From: Neoroseomonas terrae
GTDB taxonomy: Bacteria; Pseudomonadota; Alphaproteobacteria; Acetobacterales; Acetobacteraceae
Direction of reading: 5' to 3'
NCBI RefSeq assembly: GCF_018129025.1
Contig: NZ_JAAEDI010000013.1
Span: 1-64,000 of the forward strand
Length of the DNA stretch: 64,000 bases
The notes beneath the pieces are model-generated. The model was not told the DNA's origin. It ran no database searches and saw nothing but the letters and a program-made list of their open reading frames with translations. The position numbers and the translations under genes are program-made. This document shows positions 53,016-61,782 of the stretch, piece by piece; position 1 is the first letter of the stretch, and each line of letters starts with the position of its first letter.

Positions 53016-53786
53016 ATGGACGATGATGCCCTGCTCGCCCTCGCCACGCGCCTCGCCGACCAGGCCGCCGCCGCGATCAACGCCGTGCGTGCCGCGGGAT
53101 TCGCCGTGGAACGCAAGACCGACCGGTCCCCGGTGACCGAAGCCGACCGCCTCGCCGAGGCGCTGATCGTCGAGGGGCTGCGCTCCGCCGCGCCGCACAT
53201 TCCCGTCATCGCGGAGGAGGAGATCGAGGCCGGCACCGCGCCGACCGACCCGGGAACCCGCTTCTGGCTGGTCGACCCGCTGGACGGCACCCGCGAATTC
53301 GCCGCCGGACGCGACAATTTCACGGTGAATGTCGGGCTCGTGGAGGATGGCCGGGCGGTGCTCGGCGCCGTTGCGGTCCCGGCGACCGGGGAATTGTTTT
53401 GGGGCCGCGTCGGCGCCGGCGCCTGGAAGCGCGATGCCGGCGGCACACGGCCGATCGCCGTCCGTGCCGTGCCGCAACAGGGCGTCACCGTCATGGGCAG
53501 CCACCACTACCAGGACGACCCGCGCATGGACCGCTTCCTGGCGGGGCGGCGCGTGGCGCGGGTGGTGAATATCGGCTCGGCCGAGAAGTTCTGCCGCGTC
53601 GCGGAAGGCAGCGCCGATCTGTATCCGCGCTTCGGCCCGACCATGGAATGGGACACCGCGGCGCCGCAGGCAGTGCTGGAGGCCGCCGGCGGCACGCTGC
53701 GGCTGCTCGATGGCGGCGGGCCGCTGGTCTACGGCAAGGCCGGCTGGATCAACGCCGCTTTCGTCTGCGAAGGCCGGCAGCCGTGA
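53016..53786 (+). CDS. cysQ: CysQ/inositol monophosphatase family phosphatase
   Basis: 256 residues. KTDRSPVTEADRLAE, VIAEEEIEAG, WLVDPLDGTREF and EWDTAAPQAVLEAAGG are the four metal-binding motifs of the family. The REF after DGT and the overall length favour 3'(2'),5'-bisphosphate nucleotidase (PAP recycling) over inositol phosphatase. Its stop overlaps the start of the tsaC-like gene (GTGA). Confidence 0.88.
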   Translation: MDDDALLALATRLADQAAAAINAVRAAGFAVERKTDRSPVTEADRLAEALIVEGLRSAAPHIPVIAEEEIEAGTAPTDPGTRFWLVDPLDGTREFAAGRDNFTVNVGLVEDGRAVLGAVAVPATGELFWGRVGAGAWKRDAGGTRPIAVRAVPQQGVTVMGSHHYQDDPRMDRFLAGRRVARVVNIGSAEKFCRVAEGSADLYPRFGPTMEWDTAAPQAVLEAAGGTLRLLDGGGPLVYGKAGWINAAFVCEGRQP

Positions 53787-54754
53787 CGTTGCGCCTGGCT
53801 GCGGACCAGGCCGACCGCGCCGCGGCGCTGCTGCGGGCCGGCGACCTCGTCGCCTTCCCCACCGAGACGGTCTATGGCCTCGGCGCCGATGCACGGAACG
53901 CACGCGCCGTCGCCGCCGTCTTCGAGGCCAAGGGCCGCCCGCATTTCAACCCGCTGATCTGCCATTTCCCTGACGCCGAGGCCGCCTTCGCCGAGGTGCT
54001 GCCGGACGCCCGCGCCCGCGCGCTGGCCGAGGCCTTCTGGCCCGGCCCGCTGACCCTGGTGCTGCCGCGCCGGCCTGAATGCCGGGTGGACCTGCTGGCA
54101 GGCGCGGGGCTCGACACGCTGGCGGTGCGGGTGCCGGCGCACCCGGTCGCGCTCGCGCTGCTGCGTGCCGCCGCGGTGCCGGTGGCGGGCCCCTCGGCGA
54201 ACCGCTCCGGCCAGGTCAGCCCGACCACGGCGGCGCATGTGCAGGACGGGCTCGGCGGCCGGATCGCGGCGGTGCTGGATGGCGGGCCCTGCGAGGTGGG
54301 CGTCGAGAGCAGCGTGCTCGACCTCGCCGCCGGCGGTGCGGCACTGCTGCGTCACGGCGGCGTGCCGGTCGAGGCGATCGAGGCGGTGATCGGCCCGGTC
54401 GCCCGCCCGATCCCGCTCTCCACCGCTGCCGCATCACGGAGCCTCCGCTCGCCCGGCATGATGCTGTCGCACTACGCGCCGTCCCTGCCCGTACGGCTCG
54501 AGGCACGGGAGGTCGCGTCGGATGAGGCGCTGCTCGCCTTCGGCCCGCCTCTGCCGGGCGCCGGCGCGGTCTGGCAGATGTCCGACGCGCGCGACCCGAC
54601 GGAAGCGGCGACGCGGCTTTTTGCGGGGCTGCGCTGGCTGGATGCAGAAGGCGCGCGGCTCGGCCTGTCGCGCATCGCCGTGATGCCGGTGCCGATGGAG
54701 GGGCTTGGCGCGGCGATCAACGACCGGCTGACGCGCGCGGCCGCCCCGCGCTGA
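53783..54754 (+). CDS. L-threonylcarbamoyladenylate synthase, Sua5 type
   Basis: 323 residues. The YrdC domain has FPTETVYGLGADARNARAV, KGRPHFNPLICHF and PVAGPSANRSGQVSPTTAAHV. The C-terminal ~110 residues after SPGMMLSHYAP form the extra Sua5 domain, so this is the long form. The enzyme makes TC-AMP for t6A37 tRNA modification. The start GTG 53783 overlaps the cysQ stop. Confidence 0.93.
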   Translation: MTLRLAADQADRAAALLRAGDLVAFPTETVYGLGADARNARAVAAVFEAKGRPHFNPLICHFPDAEAAFAEVLPDARARALAEAFWPGPLTLVLPRRPECRVDLLAGAGLDTLAVRVPAHPVALALLRAAAVPVAGPSANRSGQVSPTTAAHVQDGLGGRIAAVLDGGPCEVGVESSVLDLAAGGAALLRHGGVPVEAIEAVIGPVARPIPLSTAAASRSLRSPGMMLSHYAPSLPVRLEAREVASDEALLAFGPPLPGAGAVWQMSDARDPTEAATRLFAGLRWLDAEGARLGLSRIAVMPVPMEGLGAAINDRLTRAAAPR

Positions 54755-54833
54755 CGGCAGGCTCAGCACGCATCGCCCTTCGTGATAGTGCCACGCGCGG
54801 ACGCCGCGCCATCTTTTGCCGGAGACCGCGCAC

Positions 54834-56183
54834 ATGACCCTGCCGACGAGCTTCGCGCCGCGCCCCACGCGGCGACGCCTGCTGCACGCCGCCATGCTGT
54901 CCGCCGGCACGGGGGCCTTGCCGCGGCCCGCACTGGCGCAGGCCGCGGCAGCCGGCGCGCAGGCGCTGCAACTCGGCCCGCCAGCCACGCTGACGAAGGC
55001 ACGGCTGGATAACCTGGTCGCCACCTGGCACGCCGCCTTCAACGCCGGGGACGTGCTGCGCCCCTTCAATCCGATGGTGCAGGGCGCGGGGGGCGACGTG
55101 GTGCTGCGCCTCATCACGACCAGGACGACCCTGCCCGGCACGGGCGAGAGCGTGCCCATCACCGGCCTGCTGGCCGTGCCGGCGGGCGCGCAGGGCCGCA
55201 TTCCCGTCGTGTCGTGGCAGCATGGCACCATCTTCGGCGCGGAATCCGTACCGTCGAACCTCACGCGCGTCATCGATGCGGACTACGTGATGCGCGACGG
55301 CATCGATTCCGCCGAGACGCTGTTCAACATCCAGCGCCTCGCGTCCCACGGCTTCGCGGTGATCGCCGCCGACTATGTCGGCAAGGGCCCCTATGGGGCA
55401 TATCGGCCCGAGGCCTATCTGGTCCGCGAGGTCTCGACGCAGACCTGCCTAGACATCCTCGATGCGGGCCTCGCGGGGCTGGGCGAGATCGGCCTCACGC
55501 CCGGTCCCCTGTTCCTCAATGGCTGGTCGCAAGGTGCGCTCAACACGCAATGGCTGGCGCAGACGCTGCAGCGCGATGGCCGCACCGCGCGCGGCGCGGC
55601 GGCGTCGAGCCCGTTCAACGACCTGAACGAGACGCTGCGCTACTGGACCGGCAATCTGAGCTACCCCGCCAGCGCCACGCCTTATCCGGCCGTGCCGGAT
55701 TGGGGGACGCTTGCGATGGTGCTGATGCTCGGCAGCTATCAGGTCTGGTACGGCATGGGCGGGCTGATCGACGCCGCGATCCGCACGCAATTCCGCGCAT
55801 CGGCCCTGACCTTCTGGAACACGCAGGCCATCGACATCGACCCCGCGATGTTCCCGAAGCCGGATGCGCTGCTGGCGGAAGGCTTCTTCGACCGCTTCAC
55901 GGCCGATGTGGTGGCTGCCTTCCTGCGCCGCCTTGCCGCGAACCGCGCGACCTTCTGGGACTACGCCGCGCCCATGCGCCTGTTCTATGGGCTGGCGGAC
56001 GAGGCGATCCATCCGGTCCTGGCGCGCCAGCCGCTGGCAGCCGGCGGCCGCAGGATCGACGGCGCGGCGGTGCCGAGCGGCACCCATCGCATCACCTTCC
56101 TCGCCAGCCTCTACGGCAGCGGCGATGAGGTCAGCGGCAAGCCGGACGTGCTCGAGTGGTTCCGATACCTGATGATCGACTGA
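54834..56183 (+). CDS. Secreted alpha/beta hydrolase
   Basis: 449 residues. A twin-arginine-like signal (PTRRRLLHAAMLSAGTGALPRPALAQ) precedes the mature part. The fold shows SWQHGTIFG (oxyanion region) and the nucleophile elbow NGWSQGALNTQ at about 235. A late Asp (GLADEAIHP) and His (SGTHRITF) complete a probable triad. It resembles secretory lipase-like esterases. GGAGA is 8 bases before the ATG. The substrate is unknown. Confidence 0.85.
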   Translation: MTLPTSFAPRPTRRRLLHAAMLSAGTGALPRPALAQAAAAGAQALQLGPPATLTKARLDNLVATWHAAFNAGDVLRPFNPMVQGAGGDVVLRLITTRTTLPGTGESVPITGLLAVPAGAQGRIPVVSWQHGTIFGAESVPSNLTRVIDADYVMRDGIDSAETLFNIQRLASHGFAVIAADYVGKGPYGAYRPEAYLVREVSTQTCLDILDAGLAGLGEIGLTPGPLFLNGWSQGALNTQWLAQTLQRDGRTARGAAASSPFNDLNETLRYWTGNLSYPASATPYPAVPDWGTLAMVLMLGSYQVWYGMGGLIDAAIRTQFRASALTFWNTQAIDIDPAMFPKPDALLAEGFFDRFTADVVAAFLRRLAANRATFWDYAAPMRLFYGLADEAIHPVLARQPLAAGGRRIDGAAVPSGTHRITFLASLYGSGDEVSGKPDVLEWFRYLMID

Positions 56184-56195
56184 AGCGGACCCCGC

Positions 56196-57149
56196 TCAGC
56201 GCCAAAGGCCCTTCGATGCCAGCCAGTCCTGCACCAGCGCCGCAACCTCGTCGCTGTTGCGGTCCATCATGATCATGTGGCTGTTGCCGCGGATGCCGCG
56301 CGCCGGCAGGTCCATCACATCGACGCTGCCGCCAGCCGCGCGCACCGCATCCGCGAAGGCGACGCCGTGGCCGCGGATGGTAGGCCAGCGCGCATCCTCC
56401 GCGATGTAGTCGCCGAAGATCATCAGCACCGGCACGCCGCGCAGGGCGGCGACCTTCTCCGCCAGCCCGACGGAGGCCGGTTCCACCAGCACCAGCGCGC
56501 GCACCTTGTCGGGCCACTCCTGCGCCGCGCGCCAGCCGAAGAACCCGCCCTGGCTGTGCGCCACCACCGCCGACGGCCCCACGCGATCGAGCAGCGCGCC
56601 ATAGGCCGCGAGGATCATCTCATCCGTCGTGGTGAAGCGCGGCACGTTCTGCCGGATGAAGGCGCGCCAGGATTCCGGATCGGACGGGAACTGCTGACCG
56701 GGAAAGACGCGCCCTTCCTGCGGCGTGCCCGGCCCGATGCGGAACCGCAGCCAGGGATTCTCGAGCGGCCCGACGACCGGCGCGCCGCCCGTCTCCTCCG
56801 GGATGCGCGTCCAGCCGGCGCGGCCGCGCTCGACGGCATCGCCGACCACGACCTCCCACCCCTGGCGCAGGAAGAAGTGCTGCCAGCCCTCGCGCCCGTC
56901 GGGCGTCGTCTCCCAGCACGCACCCGTGAGCCCGCCGCCGTGCCACAGCATCAGCGGCACGGCGCCGCGCCGCGGCTCCGGCAGCATGAACTGCGCATAC
57001 ATCCCGCCGACCAGGTAGGTGCCATTCGGATCCAGCCGAGCCGGCGCACTGCCGGGCGTGTACAGCACCTCGCGCACCGCTTCCCCAGCGACACGCACCT
57101 CGCGACCGCCGACATGGAAGCTGCCCCAGCGTTGCAGGCTGACGCTCAT
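56196..57149 (-). CDS. Alpha/beta hydrolase (esterase)
   Basis: 317 residues, no clear signal peptide. VPLMLWHGGGLTGACW is the HG oxyanion motif; VVAHSQGGFFGW is the nucleophile elbow (Ser in SxG). FGDYIAED and RGNSHMIMMD supply a likely Asp and His. Esterases of this kind often accept cyclic esters. It faces the secreted hydrolase tail-to-tail with only 12 bases between stops, so the ends of their transcripts may overlap. Confidence 0.85.
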   Translation of the reverse strand: MSVSLQRWGSFHVGGREVRVAGEAVREVLYTPGSAPARLDPNGTYLVGGMYAQFMLPEPRRGAVPLMLWHGGGLTGACWETTPDGREGWQHFFLRQGWEVVVGDAVERGRAGWTRIPEETGGAPVVGPLENPWLRFRIGPGTPQEGRVFPGQQFPSDPESWRAFIRQNVPRFTTTDEMILAAYGALLDRVGPSAVVAHSQGGFFGWRAAQEWPDKVRALVLVEPASVGLAEKVAALRGVPVLMIFGDYIAEDARWPTIRGHGVAFADAVRAAGGSVDVMDLPARGIRGNSHMIMMDRNSDEVAALVQDWLASKGLWR

Positions 57150-57259
57150 CGATCGTTCCTCATGGCTGCGGCCGCAACCGTAGCAGGCTGCCTCCCCGCC
57201 GCCACTGGCCGGGCCAGGCAGGCGGCGTTAGCCTCCCGCGGATAACAAGGGGAAACGGC

Positions 57260-57847
57260 ATGGCGCCCTATACGATCGACCGCGGCAGCAACTGGCGGCG
57301 CGAAGCGGTCGAGCAATGGCTGTTCGGCCTCGACCTCGTATCCCCTGCCCTGCGCACCGACATCGTCACCGCCTGGGTCAGCGCCTGGGCCTCCAGCCCC
57401 TACGACACGCTGGAGGCAATGCCCTTCACGCCGGACGCCCCGGACTATCCGCTGATGTCGCACGTCAACGACGTGACGCGCACGGGCATCGACCTCGCGA
57501 AGCGCGCGGCGGCCGATTGGGGCGACAGGATCGACCTCGAGGTGCTGGTCCCCATCCTCATCCTGCATGATGTCGACAAGCCGCTGCTCTATGTCCGCAA
57601 GGATGGCGGCGCGATGTACTCGCAGCTTGCCGGGGAACTGCCGCATGGCGTGATCGGCGCGATGCTGCTGAAGGATCTCGGCTTCGCCCACGGCATCGTC
57701 AGCACGGTCGCGACGCACGCCACCAACGCGCCATTCCACGGCAGCAGCTTCGAGGCCTACGTCCTGCACTATGCGGACCTCTTCTCGGCCGACCATGCCT
57801 TCATGACCTGCGGCAAGACGCCCTTCTACCGCCGGCACAGATCCTGA
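57260..57847 (+). CDS. HD-domain protein
   Basis: 195 residues. Predicted ligands: SHVNDVTRTG (His), ILILHDVDKPLLY (HD pair), VATHATNAPFHG (His) and HYADLFSADH (Asp). These fit the HD superfamily of metal phosphohydrolases. Without an additional domain the substrate cannot be named. AAGGGGA lies 6 bases before the ATG. It is 42 bases ahead of a Bug receptor on the same strand, so co-transcription is likely. Confidence 0.75.
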   Translation: MAPYTIDRGSNWRREAVEQWLFGLDLVSPALRTDIVTAWVSAWASSPYDTLEAMPFTPDAPDYPLMSHVNDVTRTGIDLAKRAAADWGDRIDLEVLVPILILHDVDKPLLYVRKDGGAMYSQLAGELPHGVIGAMLLKDLGFAHGIVSTVATHATNAPFHGSSFEAYVLHYADLFSADHAFMTCGKTPFYRRHRS

Positions 57848-57889
57848 CGGCGGGAACCGCCGCGCCAGACGACCCAGGAGGAAACGACA

Positions 57890-58882
57890 ATGAATGGCAA
57901 TGACAAGGCGGGCATGCTGTCCCGCCGGATGCTGGTCTCAGCGGCCAGTCTCGGCGCGCTGCATGCGCCGGGCGTCCATGCCCAAGGGGCCGAGTGGCCG
58001 ACGCGCGCGGTGCGCGTCATCGTCCCCTGGCCGCCGGGCGGCACGGCGGACAGCGTCGCGCGCGTGCTCTTCGCCGAGGCCTCGCAGCGCGCCGGCCAGC
58101 AATTCGTCATCGACAACCGCACCGGCGCCACAGGCATGATCGGTAGCGCAGCGGTCGCGACGGCCGCACCCGACGGCACGACGATCCTCTACGGCACCAC
58201 GCCGCTGTCGACCGCCGTGCTGTTCCCGCAGCTCACCTTCGACCCGAAGCGGGACCTGATGCCGGTGTGGCAGTCCATCACCGTGCCGCAGCTCATGCTC
58301 GCCCACCCGTCGGTCCAGGCGCGCAGCGTCGCCGAAGTGATCGCCGATGCGAAGGCACGGCCGGGGACGCAGAACTGGGCCTCGGCCGGCAGCGGCGGCG
58401 TGCAGCACCTGTCGATGGAGCTTTTCGCGCGCCGCGCCGGCATCCAGGTGAACCACGTCCCGTATCGCGGCGGCGGGCCGGCCACCAACGACCTGATCGC
58501 CGGCCAGGTCAGCTTCTACCTGGGCAATGCCGACACCGCGATCCCGCAGGTGCGCGCCGGCGCCCTGAAGGCGCTGTGCCACACCGGGCGCGAGAGGCTC
58601 GCCGCCCTGCCCGACCTGCCGGCGCTGTCGGACACGCTGCCGGGCTTCGAGACCTATGAATGGAACGGCGTGTTCGTGCCGAAGGGCACGTCGCCGGACG
58701 TGATCGTGCGGCTCAACCGCCTGATGAACGAGACGCTGGCGACGCCCGCGGTTGCCGAACGGCTGCGCAGCCTGGAACTGCAGGCGCGGCAGAACACACC
58801 TGAGCAGTTCGCGACGTTCTTCGACGAACAGACCACGCGCTGGACCGCCTTCATCCGCGAGGCGAACATCCGGCTGGAGTAG
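57890..58882 (+). CDS. Bug-family (TctC-like) periplasmic solute receptor
   Basis: 330 residues. Signal LSRRMLVSAASLGALHAPGVHAQ; mature start EWPTRAVRVIVPWPPGGTADSVAR. NWASAGSGGVQHLSMELFARRAG and HVPYRGGGPATNDLI are family signatures. AGGAGG at 57876-57881 is a strong Shine-Dalgarno sequence. It is the third orphan receptor in the window, with no transporter subunits nearby. Confidence 0.9.
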   Translation: MNGNDKAGMLSRRMLVSAASLGALHAPGVHAQGAEWPTRAVRVIVPWPPGGTADSVARVLFAEASQRAGQQFVIDNRTGATGMIGSAAVATAAPDGTTILYGTTPLSTAVLFPQLTFDPKRDLMPVWQSITVPQLMLAHPSVQARSVAEVIADAKARPGTQNWASAGSGGVQHLSMELFARRAGIQVNHVPYRGGGPATNDLIAGQVSFYLGNADTAIPQVRAGALKALCHTGRERLAALPDLPALSDTLPGFETYEWNGVFVPKGTSPDVIVRLNRLMNETLATPAVAERLRSLELQARQNTPEQFATFFDEQTTRWTAFIREANIRLE

Positions 58883-58890
58883 CGGCGGCA

Positions 58891-58917
58891 CCGGGGCGGG
58901 CATGGCACCCGCCCCGG
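58891..58917. terminator. Bidirectional hairpin between Bug and rtcB
   Basis: CCGGGGCGGG pairs perfectly over 10 bp with CCCGCCCCGG around CATGGCA, between convergent genes. There is no T-run. Confidence 0.6.
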
Positions 58918-58924
58918 ATCACGC

Positions 58925-60268
58925 TCAATCCTTGAAGGGATCGAACTCGCCCGCTCCCGCCATCGCGACGGCGAAGGGCCGCAGGCGATGCAGCACCCGC
59001 ACCGTATCGCCCTGCGCCGCCAGCACATCCGGCAGACGACGATAGGCCATCGGGCTTTCATCGACATCGCCGCCCGAGAGCAGCACGCCGCGTTCCCGCA
59101 GCCAGTCGCGCATCTGGTCCCGCGTGAAGCGGCGATGCGCCTCCTTGCGGCTCGTCACGCGACCGGCGCCATGGATGGTGGAGTAGAGCGCGGCGCGCGA
59201 CGCCTCGCTCTCCACCCCTTCCAGGATCACCGCGTCGTCGCCCATCGAGCCGCCGACGAAGCCGCGCTGGCCTGGGAAGGCCGGCGTCGCCCCCTTGCGC
59301 ACCACCCACAGGTCGCGGTCGCCGTGCCGTTCCTTCCAGGCGTAGTTGTGGTGGTTGTGCACGCTGTCCGTGACGACGCCGCCGACGATCGCGCGCACGC
59401 GCTCCACCACCCATTCCCGCCCGGCATGGGCGTAGCGGCCGGCAAGCTCCATCGCGGCGATGTAGCGCTCGCCGAGTTCGGACCCCTCATCGACCACCGT
59501 CGGCGGCACATGCATGCCATCCCGCCCGCCGGCCGCCTTCAGGTATCGCGTGGCGGAGGTGTGCCCCAGCCCGCGCGACCCGAAATGCACGCCGATCCAC
59601 ACGAAGCCGGCCTCGTCCTCGAACAGGTCCACATAGTGGTTGCCCGAGCCGACCGTGCCGAGCTGCGCCACCGCCTTCTGGCGATAGTCGCGCATGCCCG
59701 AAGCGTGCCACGCCTCGTTGTCGTCCAGCACCTCATGCTCGACGCGCGCGGCATTCACGCGGCCGACACCGAAGGAGATCGTCCGCCGGATGCCGGCGAG
59801 GATGTCGGGCACGCTCTCGCGGATCCGCGCGGCCGGCATGTCGAGCCGCACCGCGAGGTTGCCGCAGCCGATGTCGAAGCCGACGCCGGAGATGCTGACC
59901 TGGCCCTCATACGCGATGACGCCGCCGACGGGCTGCGCGTAGCCGAGATGCCCGTCCGCGCACAGCGTCGCGGCAACCGTGTTGCCGACACGCAGGCAGT
60001 TGCGCATCTGCTCGACGGTGATCGGTTCGTGCTCACCGAAGACATGCAGCGGCGCATCGCGATAGGCCGCCGGCTGCGCAGCCATGATCTCGGCCTCGCG
60101 CGCCTTCGCCGCATCGCGCCGCGCATCCCGCGCGGCGTCGCGGAACTGCGTCCAGGTCGGCATGGTCTTGCCGGGCTTGTCGGGGTTAGGGATGCGCGCC
60201 TCGGGGTCGATACCGGCCGCCGTGGCCAGTTCGCGCGCAGACGCCTCCAGCGGGTCGGAGCGACGCAT
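58925..60268 (-). CDS. rtcB: RtcB-family RNA ligase
   Basis: 447 residues. Key segments: ISGVGFDIGCGNLAVRL (metal Asp and Cys), GTVGSGNHYVDL, GVHFGSRGLGH, VHNHHNYAW and STIHGAGRVTSRKEA, the last carrying the His that is guanylylated. RtcB joins 2',3'-cyclic phosphate and 5'-OH RNA ends using GTP and Mn2+. No RtcA, RtcR or Archease gene is adjacent. The start ATG 60268 is followed by a long basic N-terminal helix. Confidence 0.9.
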   Translation of the reverse strand: MRRSDPLEASARELATAAGIDPEARIPNPDKPGKTMPTWTQFRDAARDARRDAAKAREAEIMAAQPAAYRDAPLHVFGEHEPITVEQMRNCLRVGNTVAATLCADGHLGYAQPVGGVIAYEGQVSISGVGFDIGCGNLAVRLDMPAARIRESVPDILAGIRRTISFGVGRVNAARVEHEVLDDNEAWHASGMRDYRQKAVAQLGTVGSGNHYVDLFEDEAGFVWIGVHFGSRGLGHTSATRYLKAAGGRDGMHVPPTVVDEGSELGERYIAAMELAGRYAHAGREWVVERVRAIVGGVVTDSVHNHHNYAWKERHGDRDLWVVRKGATPAFPGQRGFVGGSMGDDAVILEGVESEASRAALYSTIHGAGRVTSRKEAHRRFTRDQMRDWLRERGVLLSGGDVDESPMAYRRLPDVLAAQGDTVRVLHRLRPFAVAMAGAGEFDPFKD

Positions 60269-60551
60269 GGGGATACTCCAGATTGTCGTAGTCCAGGGGA
60301 GAAGGCGGCGCCGGAGGCGCCGCGGGTGTGTCAGGCGAGGACGGGTTGCGGCTTCGCTGAGCCGAACAGCCCATCGCGCAGCCGCAGTTTCCGTCCGGGC
60401 ATTGATCCGGCGGTATTGCAGGCGACGACGATGCGAGGCGCTGTCGGCGACATGGGTGACACACGAAATCCCGGCGGAGGGAGTTCCGCCGAGGGCGCTG
60501 CGGATACGCGAATCGATCCCGGCAATGCAAGGGCAAAAGCGGCGCTAGGCA

Positions 60552-60920
60552 TCAGCGCGCGCCGGGTGCCGAATCCCGCAGCGTGTCGAAGCGCCGCTTC
60601 ACGACGTCGAGCTGCTCCTCGGTGCTGTCCTCGAGCGAGATCATCCGGTCCTCCGCGCCCTGCGTGGCGCGGATCAGCTCATCGAGCTTCAGCTGCAGCG
60701 CGCGCGTGTCGCGGTTCTGCGTGTTCTGCATCAGGAACACCATCAGGAAGGTGACGATGGTCGTGCTCGTATTGATGATGAGCTGCCAGGTATCCGAGAA
60801 GCCGAAGAACGGCCCCGAGAGCATCCATACCAGGATCAGCGCGAGGGCGCCGAGGAAGGTCGAGGCGCAGCCGGCCCGGTGGCCCGCCCATTGCGCCACG
60901 GCCTCGAACATCTTGGACAT
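60552..60920 (-). CDS. Low-affinity iron permease-like membrane protein
   Basis: 122 residues. Two membrane helices (STFLGALALILVWMLSGPFFGF and WQLIINTSTTIVTFLMVFLM) are followed by QNTQNRDTRALQLKLDELIR. This is the signature of the small bacterial proteins assigned to the low-affinity iron permease family; the iron role is not well proven in bacteria. A helical, charged tail follows. The 283-bp gap downstream, towards rtcB, shows no clear gene. Confidence 0.85.
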   Translation of the reverse strand: MSKMFEAVAQWAGHRAGCASTFLGALALILVWMLSGPFFGFSDTWQLIINTSTTIVTFLMVFLMQNTQNRDTRALQLKLDELIRATQGAEDRMISLEDSTEEQLDVVKRRFDTLRDSAPGAR

Positions 60921-60987
60921 CGGCAGTCTCCGATCATGCCGGCGGCGCCACCGCGGCAGACCTGAAACATGCCGGCGCGGTCGCGGT

Positions 60988-61009
60988 TGCGTGACGAATT
61001 GGTCACGCA
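60988..61009. other. Hairpin after fabG
   Basis: TGCGTGAC pairs with GTCACGCA around GAATTG, 18 bases past the fabG stop. There is no T-run; it may protect or end the fabD-fabG transcript. Confidence 0.4.
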
Positions 61010-61027
61010 GATCCGCGACGCGGCGCG

Positions 61028-61768
61028 TCAGACCATCGCCATCCCGCCATTCACATGGATGGTCTGGCCCGTGACCCAGCCTGCCTCGTTCGACGCCAGG
61101 TACACGACCGCCGCCGCAATATCCTCCGGCGAGCCCATGCGCTGCGTCGGGATGCGCGACAGCAGCGCGGTCTTCTGCGCATCGCCCAGCACATCGGTCA
61201 TCGCCGTCTTCACGAAGCCCGGCGCGACCACGTTCACGGTCACGCCGCGCGTCGCGACTTCCTGCGCCAGCGACTTCGACATGCCGATCAGCCCGGCCTT
61301 CGCCGCCGCGTAGTTCGCCTGCCCCGCATTGCCCGTGACGCCGACGATCGACGCGATGGAGACGATCCGGCCCGTCCGCTTCTTCATCATCCCGCGCAGC
61401 GCCGCGCGCGCCAGGCGGAAGGGCGCGGTCAGGTCGACCTCCAGCACTGCGTTCCAGTCGCTGTCGCCCATGCGCAGCGCCAGCATGTCGCGCGTGAAGC
61501 CGGCATTGTTCACCAGGATGTCGAGGCCGCCGGCCTCGCCCTCGATCTTCTCGACCAGCGCGGCCGGCGCCGCGGGGTCGGACAGGTCGGCCGGCGCGAC
61601 GATCACGCGCGCGCCGCCCAGCGCCTCCGCAACGCGGGCGAGCTCCGCCTCCCGCCGCCCAGTGATCGCGACCGTCGCACCCTGCCTGTGCAGCGCCGTC
61701 GCGATGGCCTCGCCGATGCCGCCCGTGGCACCCGTGACGAGGGCGGTCTTGCCGGTCAGGTCGAACAT
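61028..61768 (-). CDS. fabG: 3-oxoacyl-ACP reductase
   Basis: 246 residues. SDR fold: TGATGGIG (NADPH loop), NNAGFTRDM, and the Ser-Tyr-Lys triad in SIASIVG and YAAAKAGLIG, with NVVAPGFVKTAMTD after it. It reduces 3-oxoacyl-ACP in fatty acid elongation. It follows fabD by 14 bases on the same strand, so it belongs to the fab cluster. Confidence 0.95.
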   Translation of the reverse strand: MFDLTGKTALVTGATGGIGEAIATALHRQGATVAITGRREAELARVAEALGGARVIVAPADLSDPAAPAALVEKIEGEAGGLDILVNNAGFTRDMLALRMGDSDWNAVLEVDLTAPFRLARAALRGMMKKRTGRIVSIASIVGVTGNAGQANYAAAKAGLIGMSKSLAQEVATRGVTVNVVAPGFVKTAMTDVLGDAQKTALLSRIPTQRMGSPEDIAAAVVYLASNEAGWVTGQTIHVNGGMAMV

Positions 61769-61782
61769 GCGCGTTGGTCTCC

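Noticed and set aside
60331..60552. 73-codon minus-strand frame after the iron permease-like gene, with a TGATG junction
   Set aside because: The junction hints at coupling, but the Pro/Ala/Arg-rich sequence has no recognisable family and no clear ribosome site. Support is too weak to list as a gene.
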